64,000 nucleotides of DNA from Imbricaverruca yamaguchii (Eukaryota > Arthropoda > Thecostraca > Neoverrucidae), in the NCBI GenBank assembly GCA_034440575.1, contig JAOTOL010001457.1, forward strand, positions 124,001 to 188,000. The letters run 5' to 3'. The notes beneath the pieces were generated by a model. That model did no database searches. It saw only the letters and a program-made list of their open reading frames with translations, and had not been told where the DNA came from. A program made the translations under genes and the position numbers. Shown here piece by piece: positions 46,836 through 58,451 of the stretch. The stretch's first letter is position 1. Each line of letters opens with the position of its first letter.

Positions 46836-49000
46836 AGTGAGCATCCAGGCGCGCTTGTCGCGGGCGCATATCTCAGAGTTCTTACATGGCATTAGGAACC
46901 TATCTGCTTTTTATCTTTACTGGAGATCCCCTAATGCCCGCATAAACATTGCGTCTGACGCCTAGTTAGTGCAAATCTTCAGCCCTTATCTTTAAATTGG
47001 CTGCACCATTTCAATTTAGCAAAGAGGACAGTCACCACCGATACTAAAGAATACTTAGAAGAACCGCGATAATATCGTGACCGCTCATTATACATTGTGG
47101 GTAATCTAACACCTACCTAGGTTGTACACAAGTAGTATGTCTCACCCGACATCTGTGGATCATTGCTTGCATTTTTCATAATTATTATTTTCTTCTTTTT
47201 TTCCAGTTTTCCAGCACTTTAGCCCATCCGTGGAGAAAACTTGTAAAAATCCTCCTTTTGCCCTCGAAGAACGTATGACACCAAAACGTCAGGCGTTTTA
47301 AAAAATATGTTCATCTTAGGGTTGAAAACGAATACAGATACAGGCCATACTGTAATAATTGATATGCCATTGCAACATTCCATTGATTATATTCACTATA
47401 GCTAACGATATAGCTAAATCTAAGTATTCTATTTTGGACAATATTTATAGGTCACATGAAGACGTGTATTACATTCGCAAATACTCTGACCATGAATACT
47501 CAAAAATGGTAACTTTCCATCATTTGGATGGCACTACACTGATTCCAAATAAAGCACACGCACGCGTGACCGTCCACATTCTTACACAGACTCGCTAATT
47601 GTATGCACAGCTTAACGGTATGATTAGATGTAACCATGCATGTTTGGATGTCGCAGAAAGCTCCTATTTTTTATTGGGTGTAACTGCAATGGACAAGGGT
47701 GGCAATAATTATGACGAAACCAGTCGAAAAATGATGACAAAGAGAACGATTAAGTGGTCAATAATTTAGAGGATCCAGATACATGCGTACGAGCCACCTA
47801 TCAACGAAATAAGGACCGTCCACGATTAGTTTTTTTTAACATGGTTGCCATGCCCACTGGTGGTTTCACTATATTGCCAGTTTATTTTCTTCTTCAGAAT
47901 CCACTGAGAGGGATTATATCCTCATTGGGATGTCTAAAGGGAAAGTGTGGGTGGCTCGAGCAATCCAAAATATTTACAAAACGACGCCCTTGGATAAGGT
48001 AGACATTGAAGACTAGCTTTGATTCTGCGCATTCAACATTTTGCAATTCAATACTTCGCATTCGCGATATTTTAACCTTCGATATTTTGCACCTTCAATA
48101 TATTGCTTCCGATATTTATCCATTGTATATTTTGCATTTCGATACTTTCCCAGGAGCCATTCCGGATAGCAAATGGCAGGAAATTGTGAAAAGGGTCACA
48201 TAAATGCCACAAAAATACCACCGTAGGAAATTAGAAGAAAAATGGATCGTCAGCTATATTAAAGCCAAAAAAAACAACGCACTGGTGTAACAGAATCGTC
48301 GTGTTGTTTTGACCCTCACGACAAACTTGAATCTGCCACCCCTGATCTAGCGGAGATGTCTGGAATTAGAGCATGGGTGCTGAAACGCATTAGTTCATAT
48401 TTGGGCTTTGGGGCTGAAATACGTAAACATGAGCACAACATGACTAATTATTGGATGCAATCATTATATTGACGGGCTCTGTATTCATTCTTTCGAAATT
48501 CAACTAGTACTGCGTGTTCTAATGCACTTCCTGTGCTCTTAATTAAAAAAAATAACACGAGCTAAGTTCTGTTTCTGATCCAAACAGTTTTCGACCGGTT
48601 TGATGGCATAAAATTACAAGTTCCGAAAACCTACTCGAAAGCCTACTGGCATAAACATGCAAATTTCTTGGATTTCGACAGCCTGCTCAGAATTTAAAAG
48701 GGCCTGGTTAAAACGATGTTTGTCTTATATATTTGCTTAGACTTCGAGAAAATGCCACTTTAGTACAAAATTACTGAAAAATCGTTCTTTTTGGGAGTGG
48801 TCATGACCCCATGATACCCCCTAGATCCGACTATAGATACCTAGATCCCCTCGTGGTCATTTTCGAGGTGAAGCTTCACTGCCACCGCTAAAAGGCTGTA
48901 TTAAGCCAATGGCACACGATTCCGTCAAGGCGTACCATTCTTTGGAAACAATGATTGTGGTTGAACGCATTGCCAAAGAACGGCTCTGCGTTGAATATTC
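46836..49000. other. AT-rich non-coding stretch, no gene recognised
   Basis: Short open frames only. At 48025-48150 there is a degenerate short repeat around 'TTCGATATTTTGCA'. Nothing else is recognised. Confidence 0.45.
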
Positions 49001-49019
49001 AAACCCAAATTAATTAGCA

Positions 49020-51620
49020 GGCGCCATGGAGGGTCTCTAAAAATTACGCGCACTGGAGGGGGAGCGGATTCCGCCCCCTAATATCTCGGCTCCTATTCAG
49101 GCTAGAACAAGGAAATTCATAGGGTAGATGGGCACGATAGAGAACTCTATTGTGTGGAAATTTCATGACCTTAGGTCAATATCTTCAAGGTAGAATGAGG
49201 TCAAAATATAAAAATGTTCTGGTTTCGCGTGCCTTCGCTTGTCATTGTTATGGATCGCTGCGATTGTATTTAAATCACAGCAATAGCAAATTTGCTCCAA
49301 AATTGGCATTAATCATGTTTTTGACATTAATAATCATGCAATACACATGCCAGATCCGCCATTTGACCTCAGGTCACCTATATAGAAGCACTTTATCAGG
49401 TCATTACCTGCTTCAGCTACCGGAACCGGATGCCCACTCGACTACTACATTGGGCGGTTCGGCACAATCGGCTTCGCAAAGAAAGAAGTGAAATACGTGA
49501 ATAAGGTATCGAAACGCTTAGGCCCACAATAACAAACAGTAGATTTCAGGATGTGTAGAGAGTAACATGCAATGTGACATCAATCGCATGACAGTCATTT
49601 GAATTCATGACTACATTCCAGTTGAAGTTTGGTTCCATTACCCTGCCATGAACTTGACCTGACTTGACCTCGGCGACCTAACATGACTTTTAAATTATAT
49701 AGCATAACAATATGCATCAAACAAGTCGCTAGTGTTGTCAAGAACACTTTCCTTTTGCCAATATACTCAGCGCCGATTTTTGTGATCTGTCGCTGCGGAT
49801 TGTTTGTAATTTAACGGCTTCTAACTTGAAAAACTTTCAGATGATTTCCATGTTTCTTGCTTTAAACAATGCGCCGGTCATTTCTAAGCAGGTACTCGAA
49901 AAATAGCTTATATCGGCGGGTGCAATATTGAGTTATGGACGAAAAATCGGAGGGGTGGGCGATTTCTCCATCCCCCTCCAGGGCGTCTGCTAACATGGCA
50001 TGAACTTGATCTGACTTGACCTCGGTGACCTGACATGACTTTGAAGCAATACAACAAAACAATGTGCATCAAACAAGTCGCTAGTTTTGCCAAGAACACT
50101 TCGTTTTTGCCAATATACGGGAGGCGAATCAGCGCCAATATTTGTGGTCTAGCGCTCAGAAAATGTTTTGACTTTAGCTATCCCTAACTCAAAAAAATAA
50201 AATTTCCGTCGATTTTCAGTTTTCTTACTTTAGACAACGCGCCGGTCATTTATACGCAGGTACACAAACAATGGCGTACATTTGCCGGTAAAATCTGGAG
50301 TTATCTACAAAAAACCGGAGGGGTGGGCGAAATTCACCCCCCCCCCTCCCCCTCCAGGGCGCATGTTAATCTATCTTCAGTATTCAACAGAGCCGGATCT
50401 GTTGGCAAACGCAAACGGTCTTTCTCGGAATAAATGTCCGAAATATTGTCCGAGTGCTGAAATAAACAGCATGTCAGCTTAAGATAGAGCAAGATAGAGT
50501 CCCAGTCAAGATAGAGCACTCTATCTTGCACTCATTGCTCTATCACCCCAGTCAAGATAGAGCAATGAGTACATCTGTGTAAGATAGAAGCTTAAAAATT
50601 GTCGAGTTTTACACGTTTTGCCAACACCCGATGTCTAGCGGCAGATCCAAAGTGGTGGGGATGGCATTGACGGTGCCACGACGGTGGGTGTGACGCCTAC
50701 TGACGAGTGATGATGGAGCCATCCGCTCTTGCATCGGCGGCGGAACAATGACACAGCACCCTTAAATCCAGCCACTTAGCATTGACCCTATGACGTTGAC
50801 TGAAAATAATCGACCAATGAACTGTCTGGAACTCCTCCCAATTAACACGCGCCCTGGAGGGCCCCTGGAAATTACGCGCACTGGATGGAGGGGGGGGGGG
50901 ATTCCGACCCACACCCTAAGATCTCGGTTCCTATCAAAGCTGGAGTGACAAAATTCGCAAGGTGGATGGGTATTGTGGTGGATTCTGTTGTGTACAACTT
51001 TCACGACCTTAGGTCAATATATTCAAGGTCAAATTAGGTCACATATGTCAAAATGTTCTTGCTTTTGTGGCTTGGCTTGTCATTGTTATGGATCGCTGCG
51101 ATTGTGCTTAAATGCTCCAACATGGGCATCAATGATGATTTGGACATTACTAATGATGTAATACAGACGCTAGACCCGCATTTGGCATCAGGTAACCTAT
51201 ATAGCAACACTTTATCAGGTCATTACCTGCTCCAGTTACCAGAACCGGGCCAACTGCCCTACTGCTCCGTCGGACGGGTCGGCGCAATCGGCTTGGCGAA
51301 GAAAGGAGTGAAGTGCATGAATAAAGTATAGAAACGCTAAGGTACACAGGTCGCTAGTGTTACCAACACTTCCCTTTTGGCAATATACGGGAAGCGCATC
51401 AGTGCCGATATTTGTGGTCGGGCGATACGAAATGTTTTGACTTTAACTGCCCCTAACCCGAAAATTGTCGGCTAATGTTTGTTTTTCGCGCTTTCAACGA
51501 CGCGGCGATCATTTCTAAGCAGGTACGCGACAAATGGCGTATATCGACCGATAAAATCTGGAGTTATGTTCGAAAACACGGAGGTGTGGGCGGATTTCGC
51601 CCATCCAGGGCGCATGCTAA
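49020..51620. repeat. Tandemly duplicated non-coding segment rich in AGGTCA motifs
   Basis: 49020-49500 ('GCGCCATGGAGGGTCTCTAA', 'TTACGCGCACTGGA', 'TTGTCATTGTTATGGATCGC', 'TATCAGGTCATTACCTGCT') matches 50850-51330. A second block recurs three times (49720-49990, 50070-50350, 51340-51620): 'ACAAGTCGCTAGTGTTG', 'TTTTGCCAATATAC', 'GGAGGGGTGGGCGA', 'CTCCAGGGCG'. So a unit of about 1.8 kb has been duplicated, with extra copying of its second half. No protein frame is conserved between copies. Confidence 0.8.
50475..50590. repeat. Cluster of perfect inverted repeats (AAGATAGAGC theme)
   Basis: Two hairpins sit side by side. CAAGATAGAG-ca-CTCTATCTTG spans 50507-50528. ACTCATTGCTCTATC (50530-50544) pairs perfectly with GATAGAGCAATGAGT (50556-50570) across an 11-nt loop. 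AAGATAGAG is repeated five more times nearby in direct orientation. Confidence 0.9.
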
Positions 51621-52385
51621 ATTCGAACGTTCCACCACCATACAGGTAGTTGGGAGGTTTACATGTCTTTGTCCTGCAAAAGTAATTGAAATATGGTCAA
51701 GCGACAACTCGTCGAAAGCCCAATTGCTTTTCAATTTTAGGAACAGGTGTTTTCCGAAAGGGGTTCGAGACTGCCGACGTTATGCAATATTTATAAGTCC
51801 TCATTTGCACTGGAAAGAAGAGTTCAAATAATAAGAGTTCAAACAGATGAAAGACACCAATGGCTGACCGCAGACTCGCGAACATATTTGGACGGCACAA
51901 ACAGTCGCACCCCGTATCCGTGCCCTATACACCTATGTATACTGCTACGGGTCATCAATCTGTTTGTACTAGTAACCTCACTACCAAGCAGCATTCCTTG
52001 CAGAACTTGGTTAATGCCAGCATGTAGTTCTGAACGGCTTTCAATCAGTATATATTGTCCCCTGAATATAATGTGAATATGCCCCCTGGGTATGTCCTTC
52101 GTGCTCTGACCTGACTGAGCCAGTTGCCAGCTGACCTCCGCTGGGTACAAAATACAAGGGAGCATTCCGCGAATGATACTTCCAGGACTAAGAGGTCAAT
52201 GTAAACCAGAGCTGGGTGCTATTCGGGAAACGGGGCGGCAAAATAACAATTGTGTTGTTAAATGGGATGCAATTTATGGTTCCTGTTGTTAATAATAATA
52301 ATCTTTTTTATTTTTCTTCTTCTTTCTTTACCCCTGTCTGGATTACACCGGCGCTTTATTTCCGTATATCGGCACGCTGCCTTTA
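51621..52385. other. Non-coding stretch, no gene recognised
   Basis: Overlapping open frames of about 110-118 aa on both strands have no recognisable domain. Confidence 0.4.
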
Positions 52386-52387
52386 CA

Positions 52388-52510
<123 letters not shown>

Positions 52511-52525
52511 CATACACACCGGTGA

Positions 52526-54660
52526 TTACATTTCCACATTGAAATATACATTTTCCACAAGCAGTTGACACCTATTCGTAAACTTTTGCATTGATTCGTT
52601 TTTGAAAGCAGTACATTTTTCGATTTCATGCGTTGTCTTAATCTTTGCCATAAATTCCGCCAGTGACGCTCTTCCATTTCCCAGACATGTCCTACCTATC
52701 ATGTACTGATTCGCGAGCAACATCACAAAGTTGACAATGTCATTTGCACCTATTCATTCAAACAGTATGTAATATATGCATAGATTCGGGCTCGTTCTGT
52801 TGCTTAAGCACAGTTTGTGCATCATTGCATTTCAATACTGCGACACCGTTCGGCATTCCGCTGTGAAAGGTATGGTAGTATCGATGTGTGAACAAGATTT
52901 ACGGTCTGGTGCATCACTAATTGCTCCATCGTATAGGAAATTTTCGTCCAAGCAGATCGATTTGGTGTCTGAAACGGCATATTTTTTCCTTTTCGTTGAT
53001 TAACATTTATATGAGAGCACAACCTTACTCCAATTTTTTTATTCCTGAGTTAAAAAAAATTGTATCTCCCATATTATTTGACATGGTGGCTTTACTGCTT
53101 TCGACAGGATTCAATTAATAAGACAATGTGTCATTTCTTTTGGTTCTATTTCTTTTTCGTCATGTCTAATGAAAACATGGCATAAGGAATGCCATGTTTT
53201 CATTCCTTGCAGTATGAGGCAATGAGCAGTAACTATACAATCTCAACAATCTTTTGCATTCGTGGAGAATAGCATGCGAGATACACTGTTACGTATATTC
53301 GGACAATTCAATATTTGGACATCGGGCCACTAATATTCTATGTTCTACGCTGTTGCCATGTTCGAACAAATCCCCTGTACATTGCATACCATTATCATGG
53401 AGCCATGACACAAATATCGGTCGTTGACCTATTTGTATGCACATATTGTACCATAGGAATTGAATACTTACGGATGAGACATTGTTTGTATTCAATTGCG
53501 CTTTCATTTTACATGCGGTATCAGTCACATATGCATACAAATTTGGTACACCTATGTTTAAAAATGCACTCGTTCGTAAGATATCCTGTAATTTCAAACG
53601 TCTTAATCTGCCTTGAAGCATGTGTTTCCAAATTGGTTTACTGTCGTCTATCATTTCCTTCGACCACATCACTTGCAGGGCTCTCATGCATCTGGTCATG
53701 CTCACAGCTTTAAAGTCAGCGTCCTTTATTGACTGGCATAAGACATCTTTCCTCACTTTGGGTGGTTGATTTCTCCATATAAACATAGAAATCTCCCTAT
53801 GTATTGATTCGGTGGCATCATTTGGCAGACCCATAACAGCCACGACGTACGTGAACTGTGATGCCATTAAAGATTTACTGAGTATTATTCTGTCCTTCAA
53901 TTCAGAATCTGTCATCTTCAAATAGAGAATTATTAAGTTTCCAAATCCCGGATTCTCGTTTAACACTAAAGTACTTTAAACTTTGTACCTGCATGTGATG
54001 GTCAGATATAATGCTAGGTCGAATTTCTGTGCTTGCAACTCCGTGATTTGATACTATTGATGCACTGACGAAAAAAATAGTATAATCGAGACCGCTGAGA
54101 TTGCATTGCCCCGCATCTTCTCCATGCAAATCCATTATCTGGATATGCATGCCGCCAAGTGTCAATAAGCTGAAACGTTTTCACCATTTCTCTTGCAAAA
54201 CGTGCCGATAGTGCATCTATAAATTGTGACAAGTGCCTAGACCTGGTATGTGTGTGTTAAAGTCACCGCAGAAAATAAGCCTACATGTGGTCGATATAAC
54301 CGTGTTCAAGACGTTTTCTAGGGTCGTGAAGAAATTAAATTGTGTCCCTGGTGATTACTATTAGGTTTGTATATAGTTGCGCATTACAGTTCTGACTCAG
54401 GGACGGTTATTATAACTATGAGTAATCGGCCATCACTGTCACGGCGCAGAACGTTTGCATTGAGCGCATGCTCATTAGGTATCAATAATGCCATTGAAAT
54501 TAGAATGATCTGGATGTGCTCCCTAAGCCTAAAAAAATAAATGGACGGCGGTAAAAATACAACGTCGATCGACTGCTTATACTGCCGTGGCCAATTGCCC
54601 ATTTTCATTGCATTTCGTCTTCGTGTGCTTGCGATTTCTTGTCCGCTAACAGACATACAC
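52526..54660 (-). pseudogene. Tx1/L1-like LINE remnant lacking the RT core
   Basis: Minus-strand pieces occur in L1/Tx1 order. RRDSDGRLLIVIITVPESEL (about 54400) and FCGDFNTHIPG (about 54255-54290) are endonuclease motifs. KTFQLIDTWRHAYPDNGFAW follows (about 54130-54180), then SIVSNHGVASTEIRPSIISD with the DH motif and IWKLNNSLFEDD (about 53910-54060). The next recognisable block is already C-terminal to the RT: LKDRIILSKSLMASQFTYVV, then SIHREISMFIWRNQPPKVRK (53966-53289). The end is LLANQYMIGRTCLGNGRASL and IKTTHEIEKCTAFKNESM (52726-52526). No YRPI, PQG or YADD motifs lie between, so the RT has been deleted. Several frameshifts are present. Confidence 0.82.
53289..53966 (-). CDS. Post-RT C-terminal frame of the Tx1/L1-like LINE remnant
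   Basis: This is the longest surviving frame of the remnant (225 codons). The first 20 or so codons overlap the end of the endonuclease piece in another frame, and true similarity begins near ELKDRIILSKSL. The motif KSLMASQF-Y ... FIWRNQPPKVRKDVL and later SVEH-x-LVARC resemble the thumb and C-terminal Cys/His part of L1/Tx1 proteins. It has no RT catalytic motif and cannot be autonomous. Confidence 0.7.
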   Translation of the reverse strand: MLNENPGFGNLIILYLKMTDSELKDRIILSKSLMASQFTYVVAVMGLPNDATESIHREISMFIWRNQPPKVRKDVLCQSIKDADFKAVSMTRCMRALQVMWSKEMIDDSKPIWKHMLQGRLRRLKLQDILRTSAFLNIGVPNLYAYVTDTACKMKAQLNTNNVSSVSIQFLWYNMCIQIGQRPIFVSWLHDNGMQCTGDLFEHGNSVEHRILVARCPNIELSEYT

Positions 54661-54918
54661 GAAGTGTGGATAAAAAGTTTATTTGTTTATTCCTTACATA
54701 GTTTTCTTACAATTCTGTTTTGGCATAATTTAATAGTGACATGATTCATTCTTGGCTATCTCACTCGTGTTGTTCGTTGATAGTTGGGTATGTCGATGAT
54801 GATGCTTGCACGTATCCACGTTCATCAGTACAGCCAGAAGAGCCACCTTAAATTTTAAACTAAATAAACAAAACAAATGAAACAAAATAATATTACCAGA
54901 GACAAATTCTTCATTTAC

Positions 54919-55751
54919 CTCGCCTCATAACGCGGGTTCCCTTCAGTCTCGACTTTCTGGCACGTTTATTTGGCGAATGGTCACTTTTCTTGACATTTTT
55001 TCGCTTCGACGCACGCTGCGAACTGCGTGAGGTCACCTTGGAGTTTGATCGATACCTTTGGCTGCGAGAGGTCTTCGCCAGCCTGGATTGCAGGAGACGT
55101 GGGTGGGGTGAGCCACGGCGCTTCAACTTGGAGCGACTTTTCTGACCTGACGTGTATGGCTGCGATGGAGTGTGGCTGGAGCAGGAACTGGATGAGGATT
55201 GCGAAGATGTTGATGAGGTCGATATCCGGCTGGATGAACGGATCGGCAAGGCGCGTGAACGACTGCCCCATGACCCGTTAACAGCCAACTCGAAGCTCCC
55301 TGAACGAGACGAGCTGGGACATGCCGAGGATCCTGTATCAAGTGGAGACATTCGTCGCTGCCTGGATCGAGTGGTGCCCCGTCCAGCAGACGAAGTTTTC
55401 AAAAACTTTCTCGTTTGGTTGACGATATGTTGGTCGTTCCCATCCTCACTGTCTTCTGGCTCCGAACAGTTTCTAACTTTACTTTTTTTGGTAAAAGCTT
55501 CAGAAGCTATCATTTTTGCTGTCTTCGTCCCTGCAGGCTTTTTTGTCTTGGGTGTCTTTGCCTTTGTTAACTTTCTCTTCGAACGTACATTTGAATTTGA
55601 GCTACGCTTTGCTCTCTTCATTTTCTTCAGTTCTTCTGCTTCGAAAAGGAAGTCAAGCTCCTGGCAAACAGACCTAGAGGCCTTTCCATTAGCGTAGGTC
55701 CGCCTAGAGTGGCTATCACCTGCCATTTTACCTTTCTTCGCCATGAATTTG
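54919..55751 (-). CDS. Large exon for a basic Ser/Arg/Lys-rich protein
   Basis: The frame starts at ATG 55744 (MAKKGKMAGDSHSRRTYANG) and runs 277 codons to a stop at 54911-54913. It is bounded by a good acceptor just before the ATG (tttttattcag, ending at 55752) and a donor near the end (CGAG/gtaaat, gt at 54917-54918), so it may be an internal exon of a longer gene. The N-terminus has a short helical-looking stretch (VCQELDFLFEAEELKKMKRA). The rest is Lys/Arg/Ser-rich, with KAKTPKTKKPAGTKTAK, an acidic patch (SEPEDSEDGND), a Ser tract (SSTSSQSSSSSCSS) and several bipartite-like nuclear signals. I infer a nuclear, nucleic-acid- or chromatin-associated protein, but recognise no family. Possible minus-strand AATAAA signals lie near 54675-54690 if it is unspliced. 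Confidence 0.6.
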
Positions 55752-58270
55752 CTGAATAAAAATCAAATAATTACATCAATGATAACCGAAGAGGTAATGT
55801 AGATCCAAGAAGTAGCCGTCAATAGTCACAAAAAGCCAAGGAAATGAATCACATGTAAGTTTGTTGAAAAAATATCTTCAGCACGTGACATTTTCATTGG
55901 CCCTGGTACCAGCGCTACAGCAGAAAACACCCATCCAGCTTCAGTGATGTCCGCAGAATCGGCGCCGTTTGACCTGCTTTTTAACCTAACGAATTGATCA
56001 TTAGGTGACTATGAGAGTGTCTGCTTGTCTTCAAAATTGAGTGAGGGAAAATCCAGCATGCGGGAAGTGGAAAATCCAGCCATCGTTCAGGTGGAATGTT
56101 ACTGTTAACTTGTGGTGCTTGCGTACCACAGATACGTATACGTACCAGACAATCATTCAGTGACACCTGAGAAGGTGGGGAACTCAGTATTCAGCGAACT
56201 TATAGACGGTGAGTACAATATGGCCGACAGAAAACGCTCCCTGAAAAAATATCACCATAGTAAAAGTATCACGAATGGTTTTATACAAACTTGAAAACTA
56301 ATCTAGCGCATGAGGTTGTCTTCGCTGGAAACGCTGTACAGCGAAGATTATATAGGTCAAATTTGTGGTATTGCACCATGGTCAATGACGTGAACGAAAG
56401 CATCTATGTTCACAAAGCATCTATGTCATGAGCGGGTTACCGTCAGCAATCATTCAGCTATTTGATCAGCCACAAAGATCACTATGTCACAGAATATGAT
56501 TCATGAATGTTGATGTAATTTTCAAGCTGATGTCGCAGTATAGAGGAAATGGAGCAATTCCGGCATTCTGAGCTCAAGTTCTGGTGGCGCTCCATTTAGT
56601 TGGACCAGCCTTGGACCTCCGGATGTGATGCCGACTGAATTTTATGGTGGCAAACAGCAGACCTTATACGTAGGAAGCTTAATTTAAGTTCTTTCACAAT
56701 TCGTTACTTTATTCATGTATTCCTCATGATATCGAGCAACATCTTCAGCCATTTACGGAAGAAATCAGCAGCTAAAAAGTTTGAACTGAACAATGGCTTT
56801 AAACAGGAATAAAGGCAGGTAAAACTGCGTCGATTGCCGATGACTAAACGACTCAGATGCGAGCGTATGACACAGCACACACGTATCTAACTACCTACGT
56901 CTTCAGTGCATTCAGGGAGTTCGCGAATATGTCCGCACATGGTGTCCACCGTACAAATATTTTCGTATCTCTTACTAATCTGTTGGATAAGTCATGCCTG
57001 ATAGTTTCCGCACGCGCATATGATGCATGAAATAAAACATGTTGCATGTTTCTCCTGACCGGGACACATAAACCGACGTTCTTCAATATAGCTGATGAGG
57101 TCTTTCTACCGCATGAAGCGTTTCGTAAAAACATGAATTCGGCCTGTATGCCACGAGTGGACACAAACTATGAAGGCGAAGAAGGTCCTGCTATTCCATA
57201 GATTTCGGCCCAGGTGCGCCACTAAAGTGCTCAGCTAGTCACATTAGAAAAGTGCGTTCTACCCTGTCTATGCGGGCCAGATGTGTCACGGCTGCGCTTA
57301 CCCAGATGACAGAGAGCAAACCTTACACATTCCGAGTCAATTCCGGAAGTTTCGGTCGTTCATAAACAGGGCATATGACAGAAGGTCCAGGAAGCTCCAC
57401 TCCGGTACACCAGAAGTGACTTCAGCCCAGTCCGAGACCCTTATTAATCTGTGTTAGCTATCACTAATTGAACGTACACCGTGATCTTTAACCGAAATTG
57501 ATCGGTAACATCAGCTTGGTCGGCTTAGCTCTGTCTAACTAGCCACCTGTCTTGGATGATGAAGAATGTATCCAGGTTTTGACAAAGGGACAGACCTTTG
57601 TGGTTGCATTCGGGTGGGGCCTAACTAAGTGGACCTTCCGCCTAATCGGCCACGAGATCCAAGCCTCAGACCACGCAAGTATGGAGGTTCATATTCCCGA
57701 TACTGTCACGGAGAGAGCTTTTTGTGTTCCATAGGGGTGAACTGAAGACATCTGAGCATACGTTAACTTTTCGTACATTCACTTTTCGTCTTTTTGCAGA
57801 TTGGTAATGCCCATTCCGGACGCCGTTGGTCGGGCATCTTAACCATCTGCATAACAATTGGTACTATCCCTGTGAAGTTCCCGAACGTGCTATGATATAT
57901 TTCTTATGGGCTAACGGCAAAAAAGGTACCTACGGAAATCACCGCACAATTTTTCGTCATCTCAGGACCCCACCAAGATAATATTTTTTTCAATGCGTCA
58001 GGGACTTTATGCCTCCTAGATATGAAGACGAAAATAAAAAGTGAAGTCGCCGGTCAGGGGCGGAGCTCCAAGGATACATTGTTTGCGATAGACCCCAACA
58101 GTCCAAGAGCTGCTGAAGGTAAAACGGATTGGCGAGGTGTATTCATAGAGTCTTATACTAAAGTCTGCAATTATTTGACGCGCGATCAATCGAACACTGG
58201 ATGTGCTCGAGTTACTTAAAAGTAACACCTCCTATCACCCTGACGATTTCCCTATGGAGCCGCTACTAAC
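55752..58270. other. Non-coding stretch, no gene recognised
   Basis: No recognisable protein frame, RNA gene or tandem repeat. An 89-aa minus-strand frame (56895-57164) has ordinary composition but no motif I can place. If the basic exon is internal, its upstream exons should lie here. Confidence 0.4.
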
Positions 58271-58272
58271 TA

Positions 58273-58445
58273 GACTGACACTCGTGGCAGTGCCGGCCCC
58301 CGAGGTCGACAGCAGACTGACACCAGTAGTAGTACCGGCTCTCGAGGTCGACAACAGACTGACACTAGTGGTAGTGTCGGCCTTCGAGGTCGACAGCAGA
58401 CTGACACTAGTAGTAGTTCCGGCACTCGAGGACGACAGGAGACTT
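58273..58445. repeat. 42-bp tandem repeat, four copies
   Basis: Four copies of a 42-bp unit contain 'AGACTGACACTAGTGGTAGT' and 'TCGAGGTCGACAGC'. The unit length keeps one plus-strand frame open. It stands immediately 5' of the LINE copy beginning at about 58452. Confidence 0.9.
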
Positions 58446-58451
58446 GTAGTG

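Noticed and set aside
56895..57164. 89-aa minus-strand frame
   Set aside because: Looked briefly like a LINE C-terminus but has no matching motif order, so it is left unassigned.
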